Of a stretch of 64,000 nt of DNA, positions 1-10,924 are shown piece by piece; positions within the stretch are counted from its first letter, which is position 1; every line of letters starts with the position of its first letter. The DNA lies in assembly GCA_030710605.1 (NCBI GenBank), contig CP092877.1, positions 1,073,385 to 1,137,384 on the forward strand, read 5' to 3'. Origin of the DNA: Cordylochernes scorpioides. Lineage: Eukaryota > Arthropoda > Arachnida > Pseudoscorpiones > Chernetidae. Both the position numbers and the translations under genes were made by a program. The notes under the pieces are model-generated. The model was given only the letters and a program-made list of their open reading frames with translations. It did not search any database and was not told where the DNA came from.

Positions 1-714
1 TTGTAAAGAGATTTTGGAACGTTATGATATTGAGGGTGAAGGTTTTCTTGATAGAATAGTGACTAGAGATGAATCATGGATTGCATATCACATTCCTGAC
101 TCTAAAAGATCGAGTGCAGAATGGCATCATAAGGGTTCACCAACACCAAAGAAGTCAAGGATAACAGCTTCTGTTGTAAAAGTACTCTTAACTATTTTTG
201 GGACAGTAAAGGATGCATCTTGAAAGATTATATTCCTAAAGGCCAAACTGTTAATAGCATAGTTTATTCTGAAACTCCTTTAAAAAAATAAAATAAAGCC
301 AAAAATTCGTTCCAAAAGGCGTGGTTTGCTGAGAAAAGGTGTTTGCCTACAGTATGATATTGCTCAGCCCCACGTGGCAAATCTCACCATTGAAACCATC
401 AATAAATTAAATTTTAAGGTTCTAGCCCATTCCCCTTATCCTCCTGACTTAACCCCGAGTGATTATTATTTATTTGGACACTTAAAAAGATTCCAAAGGG
501 CATAACTTTCAAGACTGATGATAGGTTAAAAATGCGATGCATGGATGGCTTGCCCTACACACACGTCTTTTCTTAAAACGAATTTACAAACTACCTAACC
601 TTTGGAAGAAGTGTATAGAAAAAGAAGGGAGGTTATGTAGAGGATTGAAAATAAAATTTTATTTTAGTTTGCACTTTTAAAAACTTCTATCGTTTTTTAT
701 TGATCCACCCTTGT
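1..714 (+). pseudogene. Mariner transposase pseudogene, 3' part (copy A)
   Basis: This is the C-terminal two thirds of a mariner (DD34D) transposase plus its right terminal inverted repeat. The first catalytic block reads RDESWI near base 70. The second and third survive in pieces as YDIAQPH (from about 353) and PSDYYLF (about 457). Stop codons and frameshifts separate them, so no active protein is made. The right inverted repeat is at 682-714 and ends in GATCCACCCTTGT. The 5' half lies outside the window; the complete element is seen in copy B at 47,892-49,173. Confidence 0.85.
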
Positions 715-1606
715 TCTTATTTTTTAAAGTTATATCTATTTACTCTCTAATAAGTGGGTGAAAATGAGGACATTTTACAAACTCTACTCATTAAATTCAA
801 GATCTACACTGATGCATGTCATTTAATAGCTCTCCAATTACTCCTCTTGTTTTATATAGTTTTGATAGCTTAAAGAAGCTTCCATTATTCAAAGAACTTC
901 ATGTAGATGAAGAATCTTTACCATAAACCAGAAGCGCGGCTTATGTATTCAAAATTCTAAGAGGATACAAGATGATTGACGGCTGACCCCTGTTGCACAA
1001 TGGCCCCAGGAATGAAGCCGGAATGTGAGCTACTTCTCACAGAATAGGAGGACGTCAAGATTGTTAAAGAAGATAAGAAGGCTAAATTTAAGCGTTGGAA
1101 TTATGTAAGAGCCTCTCTTATAACAAATGGTTTAATATTGGTAACCTCTTTGTTCAGTTCTATTTGAGGAGTTTCGGCTTAATTCAGACAGAAACCTTTG
1201 TTAGCTCAAACATCCGAAGAACTCTATCGCTCTTAGGCCGGCGGAGTTATCAACGATTGCTTCCTGCGATTGATTCTTCATTGTTTTGTACCTTCTGAAC
1301 CTGGCTGCTAAAATTGACACTATTATGAAAATGATAATTCAATTAAAATAGATATTTTTAACTCAAATTGTGTAAAGTTTCTAAATCTTATATCTTGGAA
1401 ATATCCCGTTCGTCCAATAAAACCATATTACGCCTTCAGTTTAATCACTAAAGTTGTCAGAATTCGAGTGAAAACTGCCTGGAGAAGGTTCTCAAGTGTA
1501 TGTACATACTAGCTTACATTGAAGTCATGTCTTACTGCATCATTAAATGAATATGATCTATTTGAATAAGTAATAGATTATATTTTCAATATGATTTAAA
1601 TTTCTA
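715..1606. other. No recognisable gene
   Basis: About 890 bases of AT-rich sequence, present in both copies of the duplication. A short open frame at 1,095-1,298 has no recognisable domain. About 37 bases near 740-780 are missing from copy B. Confidence 0.6.
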
Positions 1607-2203
1607 ACACACACACACACAAAGCCTTTATTAAGACATTAGTCTTATACAGATTATCCGTACAAGGTGCAATATCAGGAAAAGAGCAGCACAGGAAACC
1701 AGTAGTTCCGCAACTATATACAATTATTAGTAATAAGGAAAAGTAAGATTTAATATGAAAGGTCGACGCCATCGCCCCAAGTCTTCAATTCCATAAGCGC
1801 GGAGCAGAAATAGGGACTAAGTTATTTAGTTCGCCATAAATATAGTATCCAGACACAAAAAAGGAGGTTTACTCCAGCACAGCGATCCATATTACCAGCT
1901 CCGCAATCTCATCGTCGACCAACACGATGGCCACTCGATGTTTCGTCATCATTCTGAGGTGTAAGAACAATAGCTTCCAAGTTCTCTTTTCTCCCTCTTT
2001 ACACCTACTGCCTTGTAAAAATTATATAGGGCCTGAGCAACTAGTCTGCTTGTTTGGGCACTGGTTAACATCATTTGGATTGACCTAAGTTGGCTTGTGT
2101 CTACCATTGAAAAGAATGTCCTTCTCTCCTCACTAATATCTTGGCATTCATAGATATAATGAGAATTTCTAACATAAAACATATATATATATATATATAA
2201 CAA
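1607..2203 (-). mobile_element. LINE 3' end (I/Jockey-like), 5'-truncated
   Basis: On the minus strand an open frame of about 77-84 codons (2,203-1,949) resembles the extreme C-terminus of I/Jockey-type LINE ORF2 proteins: a short motif of the form HYIYECQDISEERR followed by a helical tail. An untranslated stretch follows and ends in AATAAAGGCTTT and a TG microsatellite (1,607-1,620 on the plus strand as AC repeats). The same AATAAAGGC ending, followed by TTG repeats, recurs at 16,970, 45,440 and 45,580, which supports a common LINE family. Reverse transcriptase is absent, so this is a dead 5'-truncated insertion. The frame is open in both copies. Confidence 0.6.
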
Positions 2204-2392
2204 TACACTTTTAATTTTATATTATAATTTATATTTGTGGTGGGAATGCATTACCCCCCTTCCTCCTGTATGTGAGAAAGCGTAGGGCCGACAACCCACC
2301 ACAACACAACTTCTAGAAAAATGACTGCTAATCAATAAGACATTTTAACCAAGATTTAGTCTCGCGTCTCATCATTTAAAATTTTATTTCTA

Positions 2393-3665
2393 TACAGGGT
2401 ACGGCAGCTATTTGAGAACAGAATGATATCCATGGGACAAAATGAATAGACAAAGAAAAAAGATAATTTATTACATGTTAAGGTTTTATATAAATGAACA
2501 CAACACACTTAAAGTACGATATCATTCAATGAACCCGCCATCAGCAGAAATAACAGCTTCTATACGCTGTCGAAACCGACTGCAGGCAGTGATGAGATGG
2601 GTCTTGGGAATTTTTGCCATTGCATCTACTATAGAAGCTCTGAGAGCTGCAACAGTGTGTGGGAATGACTATTGGAGTCCCTCTCAACTACGCCCCACGC
2701 GTGTGAAGAGCAGCCACTGTAATGACGGAGAGAGTCACAACAGCAACCGATAATAAGTCTACTAACACTCCTCTTTTATTGTCATCTTTAATACACATTA
2801 TATGATAACTCGAATATCGATTAACGAGTATTTACACTAATTTACATCCTAGAGCCAATATAAACGGATATTTGCAGTTATTAGCCCAAGGAAACAGGAC
2901 CACAACAGTAGGCGACTCCCAGCGGATTGACATCTGGTGAGCTGGGGCCAAACGTTATGTGTGACATGGTCGGGAAGATTCTCAGTCATCCATTCTAGGG
3001 TTTTTCTGATTGGAATGAGGTGATCCTGAGTCTTGTTGAAAAACATACGGCCTCCCACGTGCTACAGTAGCGACCCAAAGCTTGACAACTGTGGCTAACA
3101 CTCCGGTGTAAACAACGGAATTGACTCTGGCACCTGGAGTAAAGAATGTAGAGGAATCACATCACCTTCACTACTAACAACACCAGGAACCATCAATGAT
3201 GCTGGAGATTTGGTATGCATGACCGTAGGTACCTCATCAACGCCATTACACAGCCACCGATTATTTCATCACTTTATGGTCCTAAAAAAAGTTATTACTG
3301 TCTGAGAAAAATCAGATCATTCTTGACCCCTCGGGATATTTGAGCTTGTTCAGAAGGCGCTTAAGTCTGGTCAAGCTGTTCACTTTGGTTCTTTCGGACA
3401 TGAACTGTCCTCTCCGCATCACGTATGATTTGTAATGGAGGTCCTCATGAACCACACGTCGGATGGTAGCCTAATAGACCTTCCAGGATCCTCATCGATG
3501 GCAGCTTGGACACGGCTTATAAAGTCTGGCGTCCTGATACTGTCAGAACGTCGACAATGTCGTTTCCTTTGAGAAACCTTCGCCACATCACCCTTTGCAC
3601 ACACAGTCCCCAATTCTCTCCGAACTTGGAAAACAAATGATCGGACGACTTTCAAGAATGCTATG
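2393..3665 (-). pseudogene. Tc/mariner-type transposase pseudogene split by an LTR fragment
   Basis: On the minus strand a decayed IS630/Tc-type transposase can be followed. It has an N-terminal region with DFISRVQAAIDEDPG (3,655-3,419), then RRGQFMSERTK, the central VARGRPYVFQQDS block with its catalytic aspartate, and SPDVNPLD. The end is WGVVERDSN and a C-terminus matching CSRFRQRIEAVISADGGF (2,523 upward). Frames are broken by stops and shifts. The reading is interrupted between NPLD and WGVVER by a foreign segment (2,704-2,918). A terminal sequence CAGGGTACGGCAGC starts at about 2,394; no matching far end was found, so the 5' end is probably lost. Confidence 0.8.
2704..2918 (-). mobile_element. 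LTR fragment nested in the Tc-like transposase
   Basis: Read on the minus strand this segment matches the last two thirds of the LTR at 4,161-4,440 plus about 15 bases of the leader that follows that LTR. The shared parts include GGGAGTCGCCTAC at the start, a GACAATAAAAG polyadenylation-like signal and GTGGCTGCTCTTC at the end. It interrupts the transposase between residues that should be adjacent, so it arrived later. It is not flanked by a second LTR. Confidence 0.7.
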
Positions 3666-4160
3666 CATCCTTTAAAACTTCATAATTTAAAAATATGTTT
3701 ATGATTTATAATTTAAAAGTTATGTTTATAGAACTCGAGAGGCAAAAGAAATCGATATGGGAAAGGAGTTAAATGTAACTTCATATCCACCGAATTCGGA
3801 GCATTACCAAGCCGAACTAACGTTGGCAAAGAGTACTGGATTGCATATGAAAATTACTTTGATAAATAAAGGTTAACATTTAATTTTTACCATTTTAATT
3901 CAAAGATATCAAATGGGCAAGAACTTTATCGGTTGCCTTATAGAACAATCTCTCTCAATTAGTTTATTATTAATGAATATCTTTCCGATAACCTAATATA
4001 AAAATAATTGGTGCGCTCACAGAATTTTCCGTACTAAATTATTCAATCTCTATATTGGGCTGCAGGATCAGATAACCTTATAACAAACGTGAATTCATAG
4101 AGCCTCACAATATCAACCAACGGAATATGGATCTCAATCAAATCATCCTTTCAAATATAT
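3666..4160. other. No recognisable gene
   Basis: About 495 bases of AT-rich DNA between the Tc-like pseudogene and the LTR. No domain, repeat or RNA was recognised. It is retained in copy B with more than usual divergence. Confidence 0.6.
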
Positions 4161-4440
4161 TGTTGCGTATATCAGCCTAAAAACAGCTACAACCTCCGCA
4201 AATAGATGGCGTTTTAGCCTATTTCTAGTCTGGGACTAGTGTGGGAGTCGCCTACCGCTGTGGTCCTGTTTCCTGGGGCTAATAAATGTAAATACCTGTT
4301 TATATTACCTCTGGGATGTAAATTTGTGTAAATATCCGTTAATTGATATTCGAGTTCTTATGTAATGTGGATTAAAGATGACAATAAAAGGGGAATGTTA
4401 GCAGACTTATTGTCGGTTGCTGTTGTGACTATCTCCAACA
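4161..4440 (+). mobile_element. LTR (solo or 5' LTR) with short leader
   Basis: The segment begins TGTTGCG and ends CCAACA, the TG...CA inverted ends typical of LTRs. It contains an AATAAA signal at about 4,382. A leader-like stretch (4,441-4,650) follows and shares its first bases with the LTR fragment at 2,704-2,918, showing that LTR plus leader travel together. No second LTR or gag-pol was found. A clear tRNA primer-binding site was not recognised directly after the LTR. Copy B carries the same LTR at 52,554-52,835. Confidence 0.55.
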
Positions 4441-5021
4441 TCACAGTGGCTGCTCTTCTGGTAAGTCTCTCGTATCCCCTTACCAGTGGTAAGGCCGAGA
4501 GATACTGCCACAGGGAAAGGAGATCCATGTGAGTGGTGGTTCTCGGAGGATCTTTGGGCTGGCTGCAGAGGTGAAGCAACGGAGCCAGGGTAGGTGATCC
4601 ACGGTGAAGGAAGCCCAGTCGAGACTTTCTGATGTAACAAAGCTGGTAATAAGCACTCTAAACATATTATATTAATATTTATCTATCAAATATATAAGCG
4701 GCATTAGGCCACAAAAATATTAATCGTGGCCTGAGTGAGGTCTTTTGAAATTTTAAATTTATATAAAGTTTTTTATTTGAAGAACGAAGAACTGGATATA
4801 GAAGTAATAAAAAGTGCGTACTTGTGTCTGATATTATAAAGTGACAAATTGCGAACAATCCCAAGAAATATTTTAAGAAACATTTTTCGGATAGATCTTT
4901 TGAACCTTTAATATCATTCCTATTATATTATATCTCCAAAAAAAGGAATATTGAAATATCAATATAAAGCGTTTTAGTAATAATTTTATAAACTCAAAGA
5001 CATGTTTTATCAAACAGTTGA

Positions 5022-5218
5022 ATATAAAAGGAAGACCGTTCCATCAATATTTCGATATCATGACGTATATAGACCACGCCATTGGTGGCCTTCATCCTTA
5101 TACAGAAATCGGTCATCCCTTCACAGGCTGGTAATGACCCGGAGTCCCCAAAACACCAATTAATCAGGAACCTAGGAACGCCATTGTTGCCGGTGCCACA
5201 TTCCATCGGCTAGACGCG
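5022..5218 (-). CDS. Short conserved ORF of unknown function (copy A)
   Basis: The minus-strand frame from ATG at 5,206 to about 5,025 starts MECGTGNNGVPRF. About 62 codons are identical in protein and DNA to copy B, with no difference across roughly 197 bases, while flanking AT-rich sequence differs by several per cent. Here the frame stops at 4,994; in copy B it runs on to 169 codons through AT-rich sequence that is probably not coding. I do not recognise a domain. It may be a host exon carried in the duplicated tract, a fragment of an element ORF, or a chance block. No partner exon was identified. Confidence 0.3.
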
Positions 5219-6100
5219 GCCCAGACGGGTTCTTTTACTTTTTTTTTCGTCTGAAACACTTCTGTTTGGGTCGTTATTTTTGTTATGTTTTGTTCTTGCG
5301 TGTTTTATTGTTTTTTTCAGTTTTTGCGGTTAATTTTATAATTTTTATTCTTTTTAATAGATTTTTTAGGATCGAAAAAAAAAAAAACATTCATGCCACA
5401 CAAAACCTTTCGGGTATATATAGACATGCTTTATTGAATTCTTGCCTCTACTACCTTCAACACATATCGACGTATCAAGACTGTTTGTGATCAATAAGAC
5501 AGATTGAATTTAAAATGAAAATTTTAAGTTTAATATTTCTAGAGGCAAATTTCATTTTCAAGTTCTTTTGAATTAAACCCAAATCACGCGATGAACCAGA
5601 ATAGCTATAGAACCTTATTAGGAGGACCTATAAAATGGAAGGTTCATATTTTTCAATGTCAAAAACAATTTAGGAAATTAAGATTCCCAATACTGTTGGA
5701 TGCTTCCTCTCTTCCTGAGTTTCTATTTGATGTGCGACTACGTTTTTGATTGGTTGGTGTTATCAAATCAATAAGACTTCACCTAAATTAATCCAATCTC
5801 AAAAGAACCATTACCCAAAAATAAATCAAGCATTTAATTGATAAATGATTTTAAAAAAACAATCATAAAAGTTTATTTTTATTTTAAAAAATGCAAGCGT
5901 TCAATCGAAAAACGCTCATCTACAAGCTTATAAAAATAAATATAGGTTATATTAGCCAAGACTGTTTGCTACACGCCTAGACAGTGTTGGCTAAAACATA
6001 GTCGATCACCATCCTGTAGATTTTCACTTTAAAACTTGCATTTTTACATAAAAAAAAAAAAAACTCTCATTGCGGGAAAGGATGTCATCATTATAACATA
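5219..6100. other. No recognisable gene
   Basis: About 880 bases, T-rich between 5,220 and 5,400. An open frame at 5,266-5,490 is a consequence of the low-complexity T/A tract and has no domain. Confidence 0.6.
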
Positions 6101-6493
6101 CTAGCCGAATGACCCGGGCAACGCCCGTGTTTTACCCGATTGAATGTTTTTATTCAAATATTATTTGTTACAATTATAAATTGGCGCCTTAAATAAATGC
6201 ATATGTTAGTTAATAACTATAGCCTATGTGCTTTATCTGTCTATGTACTGTTGGCTTCCGTAGGCGTCTCTTACTGGGAAAAAGAAAGAGAGGATTCCAT
6301 TTGGTTATTAACTAATATATGCATTTATTTAAGGAGCGACCCGCTCCAACACAATAGTTACAAAAATGGGGGGAGGGGGGGGGGGGGCAAAGGTGGCGTG
6401 ATCGTAGCGGACCAATAGGAGGGCGCCATTCCAAAAAAAAAAAAAAAGCAAACCGTGACAGAGGCGACGAAGAATGACGCTCGTAACTGTATA
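6101..6493 (-). mobile_element. Helitron-like repeat, 3' terminus at 6,101 (copy A)
   Basis: Read on the minus strand the element ends with a GC hairpin (CGGGCGTTGCCCG), ten bases, then CTAG directly followed by T. Hairpin plus CTRR inserted next to T is the hallmark of a Helitron 3' end. About 390 bases are shared with 42,886-43,300 and with the copy B repeat, including a variable G-run and A-run. A clean TC 5' end was not found, so the length is the extent of homology only. No RepHel coding sequence is present; it would be non-autonomous. Confidence 0.5.
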
Positions 6494-6949
6494 TATAATT
6501 TTATATACAATTTAACCTTGAATCATGAGTATACATCAAGAATATCAAAGTTTTGAGAGATCTTACATGGAGGATTTAGAGTATAAATATTGTTGCACAC
6601 CAAGAAACTGCTTAATAAGATCCTCATTCATGTCTTCACACTTATTGATTATCTTTCCCGAGCGATTTTTTCATTATCAAGTATAAGGAAAACAAGATAA
6701 TAATAAAACCATTATATAACGAATGAAAACATTAAGACTCGAAGGTTTATTCTCACAAATAAATCAAACTTCTACTGTCCTCTCTTGTTCTCTTTGCGCG
6801 CCAACCTTCCAAGAGATAGGACGTGGTGGCGCAACATTACCGAATATATAAATAATGATAATATACTCTATAAATATATATTAGTAAAAATATTTACAAC
6901 TAATTTCCCAATTACTAAATAATTCCAAAAAGGATGAAAAGGAAATAAT
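6494..6949. other. No recognisable gene
   Basis: AT-rich DNA. In copy B about 190 extra bases stand at the point equivalent to 6,827. The missing segment is flanked in copy B by near-direct repeats of GAGATAGGA, which suggests a deletion here. Confidence 0.5.
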
Positions 6950-7005
6950 TCCTAAAGGACACTTTGGCTCTGCAATTAGTTGTCCTTTACAGGAAGGTTC
7001 TACTG
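6950..7005. mobile_element. MITE fragment (CAGTAGAACCTCC family)
   Basis: This matches the right end of the complete 160-bp MITE at 41,741-41,900: GGACACTTTGGCTCTGCAAT, then GTCCTTTACAGG and GGTTCTACTG followed by TA. The left part is missing. Copy B has the same fragment at 55,583-55,636. Confidence 0.75.
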
Positions 7006-7570
7006 TAATAATAAAATCTTTGAATATATATATGAATGAGAATGTCCCTATTGCTATTGTCAATTCTTCAGACATTTCACAAGCTAGGTATTATAGTTTA
7101 AGACTGTCAACATTGGCCAAACTGGGAATTTTGCATCTTAAGAACAATGAATAATAAAAACCTTTTGATAACTTTTATAACCCTTATCTACTTTCCGATA
7201 AAAAAAAAACATTTTTACCTTTTTTTTATACTTTACTTATTTTTATTTCACTATTGTTCGGTGATAGCCTGCTATACTGACACGATATTTTCAACTCAAT
7301 ATCTCTCTCTCTCTCTCGATTTATAATTAAACTTTCTTTTAAATCAGAATAAAACTATATATAGTATATTTTAAACTGTATAATAATGACACTTTTAGTA
7401 TATTTCACATATCTTCCAATTAGTTAGAGACAATACTTTATAAGATCATACCCTTCTATTAAAATGTACACTGATCCTATTTGCTACCACCCCCATATTT
7501 TGTATATATGCTATATTTTTTTAATACAACCTGTATAATCCTTATTTGTATTTACACTCAAAACAATGAC
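7006..7570. other. AT-rich, no gene recognised
   Basis: Contains a short CT microsatellite near 7,300 and long A/T runs. Nothing coding is supported. Confidence 0.5.
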
Positions 7571-7945
7571 GTCTAAATAAAAACAGCCAGAGTGGTCAGC
7601 TGGGGGCAGCTGCGGGCAGAGGGGGAGGAAATAGCCGACGCCCAGATGCCCCCCTCCTCCAGGGCTTTTTATAGACGACCCCCGTCAAAAGGGCAGTTTT
7701 ATCAGGGGGTCAGCAGTGTGTGAGACCGTGTGTCCATTGGCAGACCGCTTCTTTCTCTCTCGGTCTCTCTCTCCATGTCTCGGTGTTAGGCATCCAAGTT
7801 TGTGTCATGGCCTCTACCTCTGTCCCGTGGGCTGTCCCCGATCACTCTCGGTGCTAACATCTAGCCCTGCCTCTGCTTCTTGTTATCCGCGTGTGGGAAG
7901 AACATCAACACTCGCCTCACGTACACGACTGCCAGTTTAGGCATA
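7571..7945 (+). promoter_or_regulatory. GC-rich island with TATA-like box
   Basis: In an AT-rich tract these 375 bases are conspicuously GC- and CT-rich. A TTTTTATAGACG element stands at about 7,667, preceded by GC-rich direct repeats (GGGGGCAGCTGCGGGCAG) and followed after about 40 bases by a pyrimidine-rich transcribed-like stretch. The arrangement resembles a core promoter, perhaps of a lost LTR or host gene. A 74-codon frame at 7,716-7,940 is open in both copies but is low-complexity. Function is inference from composition. Confidence 0.3.
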
Positions 7946-8885
7946 TGTCGACAGGATCATTTGCAACAAATATACATATATATATTACGACTATATAATT
8001 TTTCTTTAATTCTAACACTAGAAGTTCGTCTCTCTTATCCAAGAAGGCAGACTCATTATGAAATCATCGATATAAAAAAAATCAATGTGGGTTTGGGTAA
8101 TTTTTGCTTGTTTCACCGCATACCTTTCCACAATATTTAACGTATCCGGGTGAAACTTTCCCGCGATATAGAGTTAAGTTTGAAAACAGGCACTACCATT
8201 AAAAAACTAAATTTTCTTTCTTATTACCTTTTACTAGTTTGATAGAATGTTAACATAGTCCTGTTTTTTTTCTTATCCTACTATTTAAAATCTTCTTTTT
8301 TCCCTATTATCCACTTATGTGACGCGTAACTGCCGAAAATCAAACATGTCAAAACTATTTTCCGGCCTAGATATATTCTCAAATTTTATTTTCGGCTTCG
8401 GGCTGATTCTGGTCAAAATTTATGACTCTGGGGTAGGTCTGAGAGACGCCGGGTCAGGTTATCTGAGGAGGACATTCAGCCGGCTTCCTGTCTCAATCGA
8501 GTTACACTTTGTTTCAACTGGGAAAATTCGTATAAAATGGACGAGATGGCTTACGACAAAGATGTACGAGGTTGAGAGAAAGAGGAAGGAAGGAAGTAAG
8601 GGCGGTTTCAATGAAGTAAGTGGAGGGATTGTGTTACCCAGGTTGTGGATGAGTCAGACGCAGTTTCCCGGAAAAACGAAATTTGCATAGTAGCATGTCG
8701 TGCTGAATGGAAACCACTTTAAAATGTCCTGTTTATTGTCAGCTAGACACTCCGGGTCTCAGGTTGAACCTGATAGCTTTGGAGAGATAGGTTTCTTTTA
8801 AACCCTCTACATTAGAGTTGAGCAATTCTTAGTGGATTTCTAAGAAGCTCATAGTATGGAAATGATTTTCTTCTTGCCGTGGAAT
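7946..8885. other. No supported gene
   Basis: AT-rich at first, then a more balanced region with a 123-codon frame (8,319-8,690) that is open in both copies. Substitutions between copies there are mostly amino-acid changing, so coding is not supported. Confidence 0.5.
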
Positions 8886-9227
8886 CGTTATGTGAGGTGT
8901 CTGTAGAATGTGATATGAGGTGCCTGTGGGAACGTTATGTGAGGTGTCTGTAGAATGTGATATGAGGTGCCTGTGGGAACGTTATGTGAGGTGTCTGTAG
9001 AATGTGATATAAGGTGCCTGTGGGAACGTTATGTGAGGTGTCTGTAGAATGTGATATGAGGTGCCTGTGGGAACGTTATGTGAGGTGTCTGTAGAATGTG
9101 ATATGAGGTGCCTGTGGGAACGTTATGTGAGGTGTCTGTAGAATGTGATATGAGGTGCCTGTGGGAACGTTATGTGAGGTGTCTGTAGAATGTGATATGA
9201 GGTGCCTGTGGGAACGTTATGTGAGGT
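8886..9227. repeat. Minisatellite, 47-bp unit, about 7.3 copies
   Basis: A near-perfect tandem array whose 47-bp unit is itself a diverged dimer of a ~23-bp monomer built on GTTATGTGAGGTGTCTGT. Copy B has only 1.4 units at the same place (57,528-57,593). The array ends where a LINE 3' tail begins, and a 24-bp array of the same monomer resumes at 9,697. Confidence 0.95.
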
Positions 9228-9696
9228 TGTTGTTGTTGCTTATTCCTCGAGTCGTTTAAACGATCTCCATTAGGTTCCATTGTCTCAGCTTTTCTATTAT
9301 AGTCCTGGGGTTATCCCAGAGGTCTTTTCTGGAGAATTTGATACAATTCATTAGATGTTCAGGACTGACAGGCTGGGAATCGTATTTGGGGCATTTCGGG
9401 ATTTTTTCAATTTTTCGATTAAATTTGAACATTTTAAGATGTCCTGTTCTTAATCTTGAAATCGCCGTTTGTTCTTTCCTAGTAAGGGTGTGGAAAGAAG
9501 ATTCGTTAGGAATGGGGGTGTACCAGGGGTGGTTTAGGGTGGATTTCCAGAGAGAGGTTATTTTTTGTTTGCGAATGGAAAATTTCTGAATAGGTGATTT
9601 GGAAGTTTTCAGGCTGGCCCTTACAGCCTTCTTTAGCCAACTGGTCAGCCATCTCGTTGCCGTCTATGTTAAAGTGAGAGGGGATCCAATGGAATT
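9228..9696 (-). mobile_element. I/Jockey-like LINE 3' end with RNase H, inserted in a minisatellite
   Basis: On the minus strand the frame opens inside an RNase H domain (WIPSHFNIDGNEMADQLAKE) with its catalytic aspartate. It continues into the typical LINE C-terminus (SPEHLMNCIKFSRKDLW), with several in-frame stops. It finishes with a CAA-repeat tail (9,228-9,240 on the plus strand as TTG repeats). RNase H plus this tail fits the I superfamily. The left flank ends GTTATGTGAGGT and the right flank begins with the same bases, consistent with a target duplication inside the repeat array. Confidence 0.75.
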
Positions 9697-9888
9697 GTTA
9701 TGTGAGGTGTCTGTGGGAAGGTTATGTGAGGTGTCTGTGGGAATGTTATGTGAGGTGTCTGTAAAACGTTATGTGAGGTGTCTGTGGGAAGGTTATGTGA
9801 GGTGTCTGTGGGAACGTTATGTGAGGTGTCTGTGGGAAGGTTATGTGAGGTGTCTATGGGAAAGTTATGTGAGGTATCTGTCGGATGA
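9697..9888. repeat. Minisatellite, 24-bp unit, 8 copies
   Basis: Eight monomers of 23-24 bp beginning GTTATGTGAGGTGTCTGT and ending GGGAAG, GGGAAC, GGGAAT or AAAAC. Because 24 is divisible by three the array leaves a frame open (9,599-9,940), which is not evidence of a protein. Copy B has 14 monomers here. Confidence 0.95.
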
Positions 9889-10099
9889 AATATTTGTGGA
9901 AATGTTATGTGATATACCTGGTATCTGGGGGAGGAGATAATGTATTATTACAAGCGCTCTTGCCAATAGGTAATATGCCCTATGACATAAAATAATTTAA
10001 AATTAATCATTATAAAAATAATGTTTTTATAATTAATATTAAACATTCCTTTATTTTCACCTGAAACAGAATTAATATATACTTTGTATATTTTCAAAT

Positions 10100-10370
10100 A
10101 TGCAGCCTGAAGTAAAGGCGAGAATCCAGCAAGAGTCGGTGATGAAGTTCCTGTTTAAGCCCGGAGACATTTCAGACACTATAATTCACTCGAAGCTAGT
10201 CTGTATGTAAACGGAGCAATGGATAGGAGCACAATACAAATATGGAATCAGCGCTTCCAGACCTGTGATTTTGATATTAGGGATAAAAAAAAGACCAGGT
10301 AGTAGCGAACCAAAATTTGGCTCTAATGGAGTAATTGATTAACAATGACTGGACAGTGAACACTTATCAG
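10100..10370 (+). pseudogene. Mariner-like transposase N-terminal fragment (copy A)
   Basis: The plus strand reads MQPEVKARIQQES, then with frame changes RSTIQIWNQRFQTCDFD and a KRPG stretch. This matches the paired helix-turn-helix DNA-binding region and GRP-like linker of mariner transposases. It is broken by stops and frameshifts. The catalytic half in the same orientation lies 1.8 kb downstream (12,140-12,675), too far for one mariner unless the interval is an insertion. Confidence 0.5.
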
Positions 10371-10924
10371 ATAATAGAAAAAAGTTATCTCTCTCTGCTC
10401 TGAAGCAATTCCTCGACATGGCAATAGAACATAATCCGATCTACGTCTGTCCGACTTCAGAGCGGATCGTTCAACTTAATGTTGATATTTATTCCGATAG
10501 ATGGCTCAAGCCATTCGCAACTTTTAGTTGCACGACAGGAGATACCTCCTTTCTTAATATATTCACCTGATCAAAGTAAAATGACCCTTTTTCATAATGC
10601 TATATATTTTAAAGATTTTTAACATATTATATTAGATTTTTAAATTTTGATTATAAAACCTTAACAACCTTTTACTTACCCTTTGTTAAGTAACCATAGA
10701 GCTTTAGTTTATTCAAACCACTTTAGACATATTGAAAAGTAAAACTCACAAGGCTATTGTGCTACAAGTCCTTTTTAGCCAATTTTAAAGAATTTGACGA
10801 GGCTTAAAAACCGTTTATGAAAAACTAATCTGTTGATCTCAAGGAATTCAGGCGAATTCAATTAAATTCATAAAGCCTGCTCGGAATTCCTAATTTAAAA
10901 TTCTTTCCTTTTTTCTACTCTGGT

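Noticed and set aside
5266..5490. 74-codon hydrophobic frame
   Set aside because: Produced by a T-rich low-complexity tract and not maintained in copy B.
8319..8690. 123-codon frame open in both long copies
   Set aside because: It starts at GTG, and of about seven substitutions between copies nearly all change the amino acid. No domain is visible.
8886..9227. CRISPR-like array
   Set aside because: There are no unique spacers; the whole unit repeats, the genome is eukaryotic and no cas genes are present.
9599..9940. Repeat protein with LCEVSVG-type units
   Set aside because: The frame exists only because the 24-bp tandem monomer is divisible by three; phase changes at the 23-bp monomers.
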